A model generated the notes under the pieces. The model saw only the letters and a list, made by a program, of their open reading frames with translations, was not told where the DNA came from and ran no database searches. A program made the translations under genes and the position numbers. 64,000 nucleotides of DNA from Streptomyces hygroscopicus subsp. hygroscopicus (GTDB lineage Bacteria; Actinomycetota; Actinomycetes; Streptomycetales; Streptomycetaceae): NCBI RefSeq assembly GCF_001553455.1, contig NZ_BBOX01000107.1:1-64000 (forward strand), read 5' to 3'. Below are positions 18,564 through 27,211 of this stretch, piece by piece. Numbering within the stretch: position 1 is the first letter of the stretch; each line of letters opens with the position of its first letter.

Positions 18564-19721
18564 CTATGCGTGGACCACGTCCTTCTCCTCCGCGAAGTGG
18601 CACGCCGATTCGTGCGCCGCCGGGGAGTCGGTATTGGCGAAGCGCTCGGGGATGGCCAGGAGCGGGATCTCCTTGGCGCACTTGTCCTCGGCCTTCCAGC
18701 AGCGGGTGCGGAAGCGGCAGCCGGAGGGCGGGTTGGCCGGGGAGGGCACGTCGCCGGTGAGGATGATGCGCTCGCGGCCCTCGCGCGACTCCGGGTCCGG
18801 GACCGGGACGGCCGACAGCAGCGCCTGGGTGTAGGGGTGCGTCGGGTGGTCGTAGATCTCGGTGTCGGAGCCGATCTCGGCCATCTTGCCCAGGTACATC
18901 ACGCCGACCCGGTCGGAGATGTGCCGGACGATGGACAGGTCGTGGGCGATGAAGATGTAGGACAGGTTGAACTCGTCCTGGAGCCCCTCCATCAGGTTGA
19001 TGACCTGTGCCTGGACGGAGACGTCGAGCGCGGAGACCGGCTCGTCGCAGATGATGATCTCCGGGTTGAGGGCGAGCCCGCGGGCGATGCCGATGCGCTG
19101 GCGCTGGCCGCCGGAGAACTGGTGGGGGTAGCGGTTGATGTACTCCGGGTTCAGCCCCACCACGTCCAGGAGTTCCTGGACCCTGCGGCGGCGGTCGCCC
19201 TTGGGGGCCACCTCTGGGTGGATCTCGAAGGGCTCCCCGATGATGTCGCCCACCGTCATGCGGGGATTGAGCGAGGTGTACGGGTCCTGGAACACCATCT
19301 GGATGTTGCGGCGGACGGCCCGCAGCGCGCGGCCCGACAGCTTGGTGATGTCCTGGCCCTTGTAGAAAACCTCGCCCGCGGTGGCGGTCTCCAGGGTCAT
19401 CAGCAGCTTGGCGACGGTGGACTTGCCGCAGCCGGACTCGCCGACGATGCCGAGGGTCTCGCCCTGGTAGAGGTCGAAGGAGATGCCGTCGACCGCCTTG
19501 ACCGCGCCGATCTGCCGCTTGAACAGGATGCCCTGGGTCAGCGGGAAGTGCTTGACCAGGTTGCGCACCTGGAGGATCGGCTCTCCCCGGTCGACCTTGG
19601 CCTCGAGGGCGGCGACCGCCTCCTCCTCGGTGGCCGCGTCGACCGTCTCCACCTCGGTGACGTTGGGGGTGGCGGCCGCGGCCGGCTCCACGGCCGTCTC
19701 GTTCTTCTCGGCGTCAGCCAT
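18564..19721 (-). CDS. Oligopeptide ABC ATPase, OppF type (system 3)
   Basis: 385 residues from the ATG at 19721, which overlaps the stop of the upstream ATPase gene by 8 nt (ATGGCTGA). Walker A is GESGCGKST, signature [15 protein letters not shown], Walker [13 protein letters not shown]. An Ala/Glu/Val-rich N-terminal extension of about 45 residues comes before the first strand. Much of the ATPase core is identical to system 2 (for example [18 protein letters not shown]). Confidence 0.93.
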   Translation of the reverse strand: MADAEKNETAVEPAAAATPNVTEVETVDAATEEEAVAALEAKVDRGEPILQVRNLVKHFPLTQGILFKRQIGAVKAVDGISFDLYQGETLGIVGESGCGKSTVAKLLMTLETATAGEVFYKGQDITKLSGRALRAVRRNIQMVFQDPYTSLNPRMTVGDIIGEPFEIHPEVAPKGDRRRRVQELLDVVGLNPEYINRYPHQFSGGQRQRIGIARGLALNPEIIICDEPVSALDVSVQAQVINLMEGLQDEFNLSYIFIAHDLSIVRHISDRVGVMYLGKMAEIGSDTEIYDHPTHPYTQALLSAVPVPDPESREGRERIILTGDVPSPANPPSGCRFRTRCWKAEDKCAKEIPLLAIPERFANTDSPAAHESACHFAEEKDVVHA

Positions 19722-20772
19722 GGAGGGTCTCCTTCCAGAAGTGGCAGGCGCTGCCGCGGCCCGGCAGCTCCGTGCCGTCCTGCTCGGTGACCGGCACCAG
19801 GGCGGGGACCTCCGTACGGCAGATGTCCTGTGCCTTGGGGCAGCGCGGGTTGAAGGCACAGCCCGAGGGGATCTTGAGCAGGTTGGGCGGCAGCCCCTTG
19901 ATCGCGTAGAGCTCCTGCCCCTTGCGGTCCAGCCGCGGGATCGAGTCCAGCAGGCCCCGGGTGTACGGGTGGGCCGGGCGCTTGTAGAGCTCGTGCACCG
20001 GGGCGGTCTCGACGATCCGTCCCGCGTACATCACGGCGATCTTGTCGGCGACGTCCGCCACCACACCCAGGTCATGGGTGATCAGGATCAGACCCATGTT
20101 GAACTCGCGCTGGAGCTCCGCGAGCAGGTCCATCACCTGAGCCTGGACGGTGACGTCCAGCGCGGTGGTCGGCTCGTCGGCGATGATCAGGTCCGGCTCC
20201 AGCGCGAGCGCCATGGCGATCATGATGCGCTGGCGCATACCGCCGGAGAACTGGTGCGGATAGTCGCTCACCCGCTCCTTGGCCGCCGGGATGCGGACCC
20301 GGTCCATCAGCTCGATGGCCTTGGCCTTGGCCTCCTTCTTGGACAGGCCCTGGTGGACCCGGAACATCTCGCCGAGCTGATAGCCCACGGAGAGCACCGG
20401 GTTCAGCGCCGAGAGGGCGTCCTGGAAGATCATGGCGATCTTCCGGCCGCGGATCTTCCGGCGCTCCTCCCCCGACATGGTGAGCATGTCCTCGCCCCGG
20501 AACAGGATCTGGCCCTGCGGGATCCTCCCGGGCGGCATGTCGAGGATGCCCATGATCGCCTGGGCGGTCACGGACTTGCCGGAGCCGGACTCGCCGAGGA
20601 CGGCGAGCGTCTCACCGGCGTGGACGCTGTAGTTGACGCCGTTGACGGCCTTGGCGACACCGTCCCGGGTGTGGAACTCCACATGCAGGTCGCGGACTTC
20701 CAGCAGCGGGGTGCCGTCGTCGCCGGCACCCTGGCGGGCGGCGTCGTCCGCGGTCTTCTCGATGGTGGTCAC
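19714..20772 (-). CDS. Oligopeptide ABC ATPase, OppD type (system 3)
   Basis: 352 residues from the GTG at 20772, with ggagg about 6 nt upstream; a much longer open frame reaching 21633 is only an accident of the GC-rich sequence. Walker A is GESGSGKS, signature [15 protein letters not shown], Walker [13 protein letters not shown]. The C-terminal oligo_HPY segment is CAFNPRC...C...C. Its short linker ([14 protein letters not shown]) lacks the repeat insertion of the system 2 homologue. Confidence 0.93.
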   Translation of the reverse strand: MTTIEKTADDAARQGAGDDGTPLLEVRDLHVEFHTRDGVAKAVNGVNYSVHAGETLAVLGESGSGKSVTAQAIMGILDMPPGRIPQGQILFRGEDMLTMSGEERRKIRGRKIAMIFQDALSALNPVLSVGYQLGEMFRVHQGLSKKEAKAKAIELMDRVRIPAAKERVSDYPHQFSGGMRQRIMIAMALALEPDLIIADEPTTALDVTVQAQVMDLLAELQREFNMGLILITHDLGVVADVADKIAVMYAGRIVETAPVHELYKRPAHPYTRGLLDSIPRLDRKGQELYAIKGLPPNLLKIPSGCAFNPRCPKAQDICRTEVPALVPVTEQDGTELPGRGSACHFWKETLHG

Positions 20773-20783
20773 GTACGCCCTCC

Positions 20784-21764
20784 TCAGCGCAGCTTGGGGT
20801 CGAGGGCGTCGCGCACCGCGTCGCCGAGCGTGATGAATGCGAAGACGGTGAGGCTCAGCATTCCGGCCGGGAACAGCATCACATGCGGGTTGTCCCGGAT
20901 GGCGTCCTTGGCGTCGGAGATGTCGATGCCCCACGAGATGGTGGGGTCGGCGAGGCCGAGACCGAGGAAGGACAGCGTGGCCTCGGCGGAGATGTACGCG
21001 CCGAGGGAGATGGTGGCCACCACGATGGTGGGGGCCAGCGCGTTCGGCAGCACGTGCCGGAAGAGGATCCGGCTCGTCCCGGCGCCGAGCGCCCGCGCCG
21101 CGGTGACGTAGTCCGCCTGCTTGGCGGTGATCACCGAACTGCGCATCACCCGGGCGATGGTGGTCCAGCCCAGGAAGGCGAGGGCCGCGATGACCACGTA
21201 CACCTTGCGCTCGGTGAACGCGTTCAGGACGACCATCGAGCCGAGCAGGAACGGCAGGCCGAAGAAGATGTCGACGATCCGGGAGACGATCGAGTCGATC
21301 CAGCCGCCGAAGTACCCGGCCACCATGCCCAGCAGGCCGCCGAAGAGGGTCACCACCACGGTCACGCCGACGCCGACCATGATCGAGGCGCGGGTGCCGT
21401 AGATGACCCGGGCGTAGATGGAGCGGCCCTGGCCGTCGTAGCCGAACCAGTCGGCCTGGAAGAAGTGGGTCAGCTCCGGCTTGGTCAGGAAGTGGTTGGT
21501 CAGATCGCCGTCTCGCGGGTCGGCGCCGGTGAACAGACCGGGGAACGCCGCGATGGCCAGCAGCAGCACCAGCAGCACCGCCGAGATCCAGAACAGCGGG
21601 CGGTGGCGCAGCTCGAACCAGGCATCGCCCCACAGCGAGCGCGGCTTGTTCTGCTGGGGGGCGGGTCCGGTGGCGGGTGCGGTGTCCACCTCGGTCGGCG
21701 GGGCCACGGCGTCGACCGCCGTGTCGACCGCCGTGCCGGACTGGGATTTGGTCACGTCAGGCAT
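20784..21764 (-). CDS. Oligopeptide ABC permease, OppC type (system 3)
   Basis: 326 residues. A cytosolic N-terminus rich in Ala/Thr/Val precedes the first helix (FWISAVLLVLLLAIAAF). The EAA loop is around ADYVTAARALGAGTSRI. The start ATG overlaps the stop of OppB by 8 nt (ATGCCTGA), the same junction as in system 2. It ends with DPKLR like its system 2 paralogue. Confidence 0.93.
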   Translation of the reverse strand: MPDVTKSQSGTAVDTAVDAVAPPTEVDTAPATGPAPQQNKPRSLWGDAWFELRHRPLFWISAVLLVLLLAIAAFPGLFTGADPRDGDLTNHFLTKPELTHFFQADWFGYDGQGRSIYARVIYGTRASIMVGVGVTVVVTLFGGLLGMVAGYFGGWIDSIVSRIVDIFFGLPFLLGSMVVLNAFTERKVYVVIAALAFLGWTTIARVMRSSVITAKQADYVTAARALGAGTSRILFRHVLPNALAPTIVVATISLGAYISAEATLSFLGLGLADPTISWGIDISDAKDAIRDNPHVMLFPAGMLSLTVFAFITLGDAVRDALDPKLR

Positions 21765-22683
21765 ACCGGATCCTCGGGTCCAGGACCGCGTACAGCAGGT
21801 CGACGAGCAGATTGATCAGCAGGATGACGAGGACGAAGATCGTGACGACGCCGACGATCGTGGTGCCCTCCCGCTGCCCGAGCGCCTTGAACAGCAGGTT
21901 GCCGACGCCCTGGACGTTGAAGATGCCCTCGGTGACCACCGCGCCGCCGACCAGCGCGCCGACGTCGGTGCCGAGGAAGGTGATCACCGGGATGAGCGAG
22001 TTGCGCAGCAGGTGGACGCCGATGATGCGGCGGCGCGGCAGGCCCTTGGCGAGCGCGGTGCGCATGTAGTCGGCGCGCAGGTTCTCCGCGAAGGTGGTCC
22101 GGGTGAGCCGGGCCACATACGCCATGGAGAGCATCGCGAGGACGAAGCCGGGCAGCAGCAGCTGCTGGATGTCCATCGAGTCCTGCACGTTCGGCGGCAG
22201 CCAGCCGAGCTCGTCGGCGAAGATGAACCGGGCCAGGTAGCCGAGGACGAAGACCGGCATCGAGATGACGATCAGGGTGAAGATCAGCACACCGGTGTCG
22301 GCGGCGCGGCCGGCCCGGAGTCCGGCCCAGGCGCCGAGCCCGATGCCGACGATCATTTCGATGGTGAGGGCCACCGCCGCGAGGCGGAGGGTCACCGGGA
22401 AGGCCATCCCCATCTCCTCGGAGACCGGGCGGCCGCCGAAGGTCTTGCCGAAGTCTCCCTTGAAGAGGTCGGCCATGTAGTCGATGTACTGCTTCCACAG
22501 GGGCTGGTCCAGCCCGAACTCATGGCGCAGCGACGCGACCTGTGCGGGGTCCGCGGCCTTGTCTCCCCACATCGCCCGGATGGGATCACCGGGGAGGACG
22601 TGGACCATGAGGAAAATAATCAGTGTGGTCCCGATGAAGACCGGGATCATCTGGAGCAGTCGCCTGGCGACGTAGCGCCCCAT
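21757..22683 (-). CDS. Oligopeptide ABC permease, OppB type (system 3)
   Basis: 308 residues from the ATG at 22683, with ggagg about 6 nt upstream; the frame extends 12 codons further without a site. It begins MGRYVARRLLQMIPVF. The EAA loop is around ADYMRTALAKGLPRRR and the C-terminus LLYAVLDPRIRYA is identical to system 2. Confidence 0.93.
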   Translation of the reverse strand: MGRYVARRLLQMIPVFIGTTLIIFLMVHVLPGDPIRAMWGDKAADPAQVASLRHEFGLDQPLWKQYIDYMADLFKGDFGKTFGGRPVSEEMGMAFPVTLRLAAVALTIEMIVGIGLGAWAGLRAGRAADTGVLIFTLIVISMPVFVLGYLARFIFADELGWLPPNVQDSMDIQQLLLPGFVLAMLSMAYVARLTRTTFAENLRADYMRTALAKGLPRRRIIGVHLLRNSLIPVITFLGTDVGALVGGAVVTEGIFNVQGVGNLLFKALGQREGTTIVGVVTIFVLVILLINLLVDLLYAVLDPRIRYA

Positions 22684-22772
22684 TATGCCTCCATGCCGTT
22701 GGGGGGCGGCGAAGGCCACGTCTCGTCTGCGCCACGCGGGTGGGGGGATGAGCTGCGGGCCTCACGCCTGCG

Positions 22773-22818
22773 GGCCGGTACCGCCGCTCCCCGGTGGGGG
22801 GAGGCGGCGGCACCGGCC
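22773..22818 (-). terminator. Intra-operon hairpin after the binding-protein gene
   Basis: A 15-bp stem with one mismatch (GGCCGGTACCGCCGC at 22773-22787 against 22804-22818) lies between the binding-protein and OppB genes. Such hairpins commonly allow partial read-through, keeping the binding protein more abundant than the permeases. That role is inferred. Confidence 0.5.
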
Positions 22819-22832
22819 GGCGGTCCCGATGA

Positions 22833-24476
22833 TTACTTCTTCTTCACCTGGACGTCGGTGAAGATGGGGTCGCCGTCCTGGCCGTAGGGGATCTTGCCCA
22901 GGATCTTGTTGGACTGGCCGCTGTTGACCTTGTAGAACCACAGCGGGATCGCCGGCATGTCCTTGGCGAGGACCTGCTCCGCCTGCTGGTAGAGCTTCAC
23001 GGTCTCGTCCAGGGTGGCGGCCTTGTCGGCCTTGTTGGCGAGCTCGTCGAACTGCTTGTTGGCGTAGCCGCTGGTGTTGCCGGCCGCCTTGGAGCCGTAG
23101 AGGTCCCTCATGAAGTTCGAGTTGACCGGGTAGTCGAGCACCCAGCCACCCCGGTACATCGACTTGACCTGGTGCTTGTCACGCGCGTTCAGGTCGGCCT
23201 GGAAGTCGGGCTTGGAGTCGCCGACGCATTCGACGCCGGTGGCCTTGCGGATGCTGTTGCAGACCGCGTCCACCCAGGGCTTGTGGTCCTGGTCGGCGTT
23301 GTACTGGATGGAGATCTTGTTGCCCGGGACCCCGCCGCCCTCCTTGATGAGCGCCTTGGCCTTGGCCGGGTCGTAGGTGACCTGCTCCTTCAGCGCGCCG
23401 GCCTTGTAGCCGAGGACGCCGCGGGCGACATAGCTGTCGGCCGGGGTGCGGGAGCCGTGGAGCACGGTCTTGGTGATCGTGTCACGGTCGATCGCCATCG
23501 ACAGACCCTGGATGACCTTGGGGTCGATGTCCTTGAACTGCTTGGTGTAGAAGGCCGGGACGATCGACTGGACCGCCGAGTACTCCTCGTCGATCGCGCG
23601 GCTGCCCAGGTCGCTCTTGTAGTTGGTGAGCGCGGTGGTCGGCACCTGCTCGATCCAGTCGAGGTTGTTCGAGCGCAGGTCCGAGTAGGCCGCGTCGGCG
23701 GTGGTGTAGTTCTTGAAGTCGATGCCGCCGTTCTTGGCCTTGTTCGGGCCCTGGTAGCCGTCGAACTTCCGGACCTTGATCAGCTTCTTGTGGTCCCAGG
23801 AGACGAACTTGTAGGGACCGTTGCCGACCGGCTTCTCACCGAAGCCCTTGGGGTCCTTGAAGAAGCCGGTGGGCAGCGGGGACCACACGTCGTAGCCCAG
23901 CTTGTAGGCGAAGTACGAGACCGGGCCGGTCAGCTCGATCTTGAACTCGTTGTCGTTGACGACCTTGAGGCCGGACATCTTGTCGGCCTTCGGCTTGCCC
24001 TTGTCCGGGTGGACGTCCGAGTAGCCCTTGATGTCCTGGAACCAGCTGGAGTTGGTCTGGTTGTTCTCGACGTTGGCCGACCAGTTCCAGGAGTCCACGT
24101 AGGACTTGGCGGTCACGGTCTCGCCGTTGTGGAACTTCCAGCCCGGCTTGAGCTTGACGGTCCAGACGGAGGAGTCCTTGTTGGGTGTGACGGACTCGGC
24201 GTTGACGTACACCAGCTTGCCGGTGCCCGGCTGGTAGTCCACCAGCCCGGCGAAGATCTGCCGGAGCACACGGCTGCCCTGGCTCTCCTTGGCGTTCGCC
24301 GGCTGCAGCGGGTTCTGCGGCTCGCCGAGCTGGGCGGTGATGATCCCGTTCGGGTCCGCCTCGCCCTTGTTCATGTCATTGCTGCCGCTGTCGCTGTCGC
24401 TGCCACCACAGGCGGTCGCGGCCAGCGCCACAACTGCTGCCAACGCGACCCACTTGGCGCTCTTGGCACCGCGCAT
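22833..24476 (-). CDS. Family 5 solute-binding lipoprotein (system 3)
   Basis: 547 residues. Signal sequence with lipobox LAATAC followed by GGSDSDSGS, a Ser/Asp linker typical of surface lipoproteins, then the SBP_bac_5 fold. First gene of operon 3. The start ATG at 24476 is preceded by tcctgaggaggc-like purine-rich sequence on the coding strand, giving a strong ribosome site. Compared with the system 2 protein it is lysine-rich, suggesting a different ligand preference. Confidence 0.94.
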   Translation of the reverse strand: MRGAKSAKWVALAAVVALAATACGGSDSDSGSNDMNKGEADPNGIITAQLGEPQNPLQPANAKESQGSRVLRQIFAGLVDYQPGTGKLVYVNAESVTPNKDSSVWTVKLKPGWKFHNGETVTAKSYVDSWNWSANVENNQTNSSWFQDIKGYSDVHPDKGKPKADKMSGLKVVNDNEFKIELTGPVSYFAYKLGYDVWSPLPTGFFKDPKGFGEKPVGNGPYKFVSWDHKKLIKVRKFDGYQGPNKAKNGGIDFKNYTTADAAYSDLRSNNLDWIEQVPTTALTNYKSDLGSRAIDEEYSAVQSIVPAFYTKQFKDIDPKVIQGLSMAIDRDTITKTVLHGSRTPADSYVARGVLGYKAGALKEQVTYDPAKAKALIKEGGGVPGNKISIQYNADQDHKPWVDAVCNSIRKATGVECVGDSKPDFQADLNARDKHQVKSMYRGGWVLDYPVNSNFMRDLYGSKAAGNTSGYANKQFDELANKADKAATLDETVKLYQQAEQVLAKDMPAIPLWFYKVNSGQSNKILGKIPYGQDGDPIFTDVQVKKK

Positions 24477-24787
24477 GGGTTTGCCTCCTCAGGAGTCCAC
24501 TGTCACTACGAGAGGGGGCGCCCGGAGACACGCTGACACCCCTGACAGCGAAAGGGACCGGAACCCCCCAGATGCGCTCGTAGGTCCGCGCTCCCCACAG
24601 CGTGTGACCCATTGACCCGAGCTCAATGGACCCCATGATTGAGCACGTCCGGCCCTTAAACCACACCTTATGGGTCTCGCTTTGGTCACAGCATCTACGC
24701 GCGGAGCCTCGAAATCCGGACAAAACTGCCCCAGACAGACACACGCGAAACGGACTGTTAACACATCATGCGGAGCCCGAACACCGA

Positions 24788-24811
24788 TATCCGGACACGC
24801 GAATCCGGATA
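24788..24811. promoter_or_regulatory. Inverted repeat TATCCGGA / TCCGGATA
   Basis: Perfect 8-bp arms at 24788-24795 and 24804-24811 with an 8-nt spacer. A third half-site ATCCGGA lies at 24714-24720. The space upstream of ABC operon 3 (24477-24845) is less GC-rich than the genes. This could be an operator for the operon, although it is about 310 nt from the start codon; it might instead be a weak hairpin. Confidence 0.4.
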
Positions 24812-24845
24812 ACCGCTTGACTGGCACCTTCCTGACATGGCAAAC

Positions 24846-24883
24846 GGCCCGGACCCCCGCCGGGAAGGCGGTGGATCCGGGCC
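24846..24883. terminator. Hairpin downstream of typA
   Basis: GGCCCGGA plus CCCCGCC pairs with GGCGG plus a bulge plus GATCCGGGCC around a gggaa loop. It lies about 130 nt after the typA stop and upstream of the ABC operon 3 promoter region, so it likely insulates the two same-strand units. Confidence 0.6.
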
Positions 24884-25014
24884 ATGGACAGCTCACGGAC
24901 GCACGGTGGAGCGGCTACGCTCCGTGACCGGTGTCCAGGTGCACACGGGGCGCCCGCGCGGGGCGTCCGCGCCCGGCGCGGCAGGCGTCCTCGCCCGGCG
25001 CGCGGACGTACGCG

Positions 25015-26910
25015 TCAGCGCTTGGCGCGGGCGGCGGTGCGGGCGCGCTCCTTCTGGTCCAGCACCACCTTGCGGATCCGCACCGTCTCCGGCGTCACCT
25101 CGACGCACTCGTCGTCGCGGCAGAACTCCAGGGACTGCTCGAGCGAGAGCAGCCGCGGCGGGACCAGCGACTCGGTCACATCCGCGGTGGAGGACCGCAT
25201 GTTGGTGAGCTTCTTCTCCTTGGTGATGTTGACGTCCATGTCGTCGGAGCGGGAGTTCTCGCCGACGATCATGCCCTCGTACACCTCGGTGCCCGGCGAG
25301 ACGAACAGCGTGCCGCGCTCCTGGAGGTTGGTCATCGCGAAGGCGGTCACCGCGCCCGCCCGGTCGGCGACCAGCGAGCCGTTGTTCCGCGTCTTCAGCT
25401 CGCCGAACCACGGCTCGTGGCCCTCGTGGATGGAGTGCGCGATACCGGTGCCGCGGGTCGCGGTCAGGAACTCGGTGCGGAAGCCGATCAGACCGCGGGA
25501 GGGGACGATGAACTCCATGCGGACCCAGCCGGAGCCGTGGTTGGACATGTTGTCCATCCGGCCCTTGCGGGTGCCCATGAGCTGGGTGACCGCGCCCATG
25601 TGCTCCTCGGGCACGTCGATGGTGATGCGCTCGATCGGCTCGTGGACCTTGCCGTCGATCTCGCGGGTGACCACCTGCGGCTTGCCGACGGTCAGCTCGA
25701 AGCCCTCCCGGCGCATGGTCTCCACCAGGATCGCCAGCGCCAGCTCGCCCCGCCCCTGCACCTCCCAGGCGTCCGGGCGGTCGGTGGGCAGCACGCGCAG
25801 CGAGACGTTGCCGATCAGCTCGCGGTCGAGGCGGTCCTTGACCAGCCGCGCGGTGACCTTCCGGTCCTTGACCGCCGACTTGTCCGCGCCCTTGCCGCCG
25901 GGGCCGCGGCCGACCAGCGGGGAGGTGTTGGTGCCGATGGTCATGGAGATGGCGGGCTCGTCGACGGTGATCAGCGGCAGCGCGACCGGGTTCTCCGGGT
26001 CGGCCAGGGTCTCACCGATCATGATGTCGGGGATGCCCGCGACCGCGCAGATGTCACCGGGCCCGGCCACCTCGGCGGGCTTGCGGGTGAGCGCCTCGGT
26101 CATCAGCAGCTCGGTGATCCGGACGTTGGAGACGGTGCCGTCGCGCTTGATCCACGCGACCGTCTGCCCCTTCTTCAGCTCGCCCTGCTCGACCCTGAGC
26201 AGCGCGATACGGCCGAGGAAGTTGTCCGCGTCCAGGTTGGTGACATGGGCCTGGAGCGGCGCGGTCGCGTCGTACTCGGGCGCCGGGACGGTCTGCAGGA
26301 GGGTGGAGAAGAACGGCTCGAGGCTGTCGCTGTCGGCCGGGACGGTGCCGTCCTCCGGCTTGGTCAGCGAGGCCACGCCGTCACGGGCGCAGGCGTAGAC
26401 GATCGGGAACTCGATCTGCTCCTCGGTCGCGTCCAGGTCCAGGAAGAGGTCGTACGCCTCGTTGACGACCTCGTCGATCCGGGAGTCCGGACGGTCCGTC
26501 TTGTTGATGCACAGGATCACCGGCAGCTTGGCCTGGAGCGCCTTGCGCAGCACGAAGCGGGTCTGCGGCAGCGGCCCCTCGGAGGCGTCCACCAGCAGGA
26601 CGACCGCGTCGACCATGGACAGACCGCGCTCGACCTCACCGCCGAAGTCGGCGTGGCCGGGGGTGTCGATGATGTTGATGGTGACGGGCTCGCCGCCGTC
26701 CGCCGGGTGGTACTTCACGGCGGTGTTCTTCGCGAGAATGGTGATGCCCTTCTCGCGCTCCAGGTCGTTCGAGTCCATGACCCGGTCGTCCACCTGCTGG
26801 TGGGCGGCGAACGCGCCCGCCTGCTTGAGCATGGCGTCGACGAGGGTCGTCTTGCCGTGGTCGACGTGGGCGACGATGGCGACGTTACGGATGTCGTGGC
26901 GCGTGGGCAT
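25015..26910 (-). CDS. typA: Ribosome-associated GTPase TypA/BipA
   Basis: 631 residues, the usual length. Translational GTPase that works on the 50S subunit in ribosome assembly and stress response. G1 is AHVDHGKTT, G3 is DTPGHADFGGE, G4 is NKTD. The C-terminal TypA-specific segment includes GSGWVRMEF and RGLIGFR. The ATG at 26910 (MPTRHDIRNVAIV) fits family N-termini; gggagaag lies about 12 nt upstream. The frame extends further to 26985 without support. Confidence 0.96.
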   Translation of the reverse strand: MPTRHDIRNVAIVAHVDHGKTTLVDAMLKQAGAFAAHQQVDDRVMDSNDLEREKGITILAKNTAVKYHPADGGEPVTINIIDTPGHADFGGEVERGLSMVDAVVLLVDASEGPLPQTRFVLRKALQAKLPVILCINKTDRPDSRIDEVVNEAYDLFLDLDATEEQIEFPIVYACARDGVASLTKPEDGTVPADSDSLEPFFSTLLQTVPAPEYDATAPLQAHVTNLDADNFLGRIALLRVEQGELKKGQTVAWIKRDGTVSNVRITELLMTEALTRKPAEVAGPGDICAVAGIPDIMIGETLADPENPVALPLITVDEPAISMTIGTNTSPLVGRGPGGKGADKSAVKDRKVTARLVKDRLDRELIGNVSLRVLPTDRPDAWEVQGRGELALAILVETMRREGFELTVGKPQVVTREIDGKVHEPIERITIDVPEEHMGAVTQLMGTRKGRMDNMSNHGSGWVRMEFIVPSRGLIGFRTEFLTATRGTGIAHSIHEGHEPWFGELKTRNNGSLVADRAGAVTAFAMTNLQERGTLFVSPGTEVYEGMIVGENSRSDDMDVNITKEKKLTNMRSSTADVTESLVPPRLLSLEQSLEFCRDDECVEVTPETVRIRKVVLDQKERARTAARAKR

Positions 26911-27090
26911 AACGAGCGCGCTTCTCCCGGTTTCGTGGGTGGCGGCGCGCTCCTTGTGCGGCGCGCCTTCCGCCGGGCTGATCACGCCTCGGCCTCACCC
27001 CCATGGTACGGGGACGGCGCGGGGACGGATGCCGCAGCCCGTCCCCGCGCCCTGTCCGCGCTGGTCGTTCCGGGTGCCGGTCGGCCGGAC

Positions 27091-27200
27091 GCCGGGCCGC
27101 CGCCGGTCCTTTCCTCTGGTCCGCCGCCGGGCCGCCACCGGTCCTTTCCGCCGGTCCGCCGCCGGGCCGCCGTCAGCCCGCCGCCGGGCCGCCGTCCCGC
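27091..27200. repeat. 35-bp GC-rich tandem repeat between typA and a binding-protein gene
   Basis: Copies begin gccgggccgcc at 27091, 27126 and 27161 (period 35), with a shortened copy at 27183. The block sits directly after the end of the minus-strand binding-protein gene's coding region and upstream of typA on the same strand. No gene is supported in it; together with 26911-27090 it makes up the 300-nt spacer. Confidence 0.65.
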
Positions 27201-27211
27201 CCAGGTCCCGG

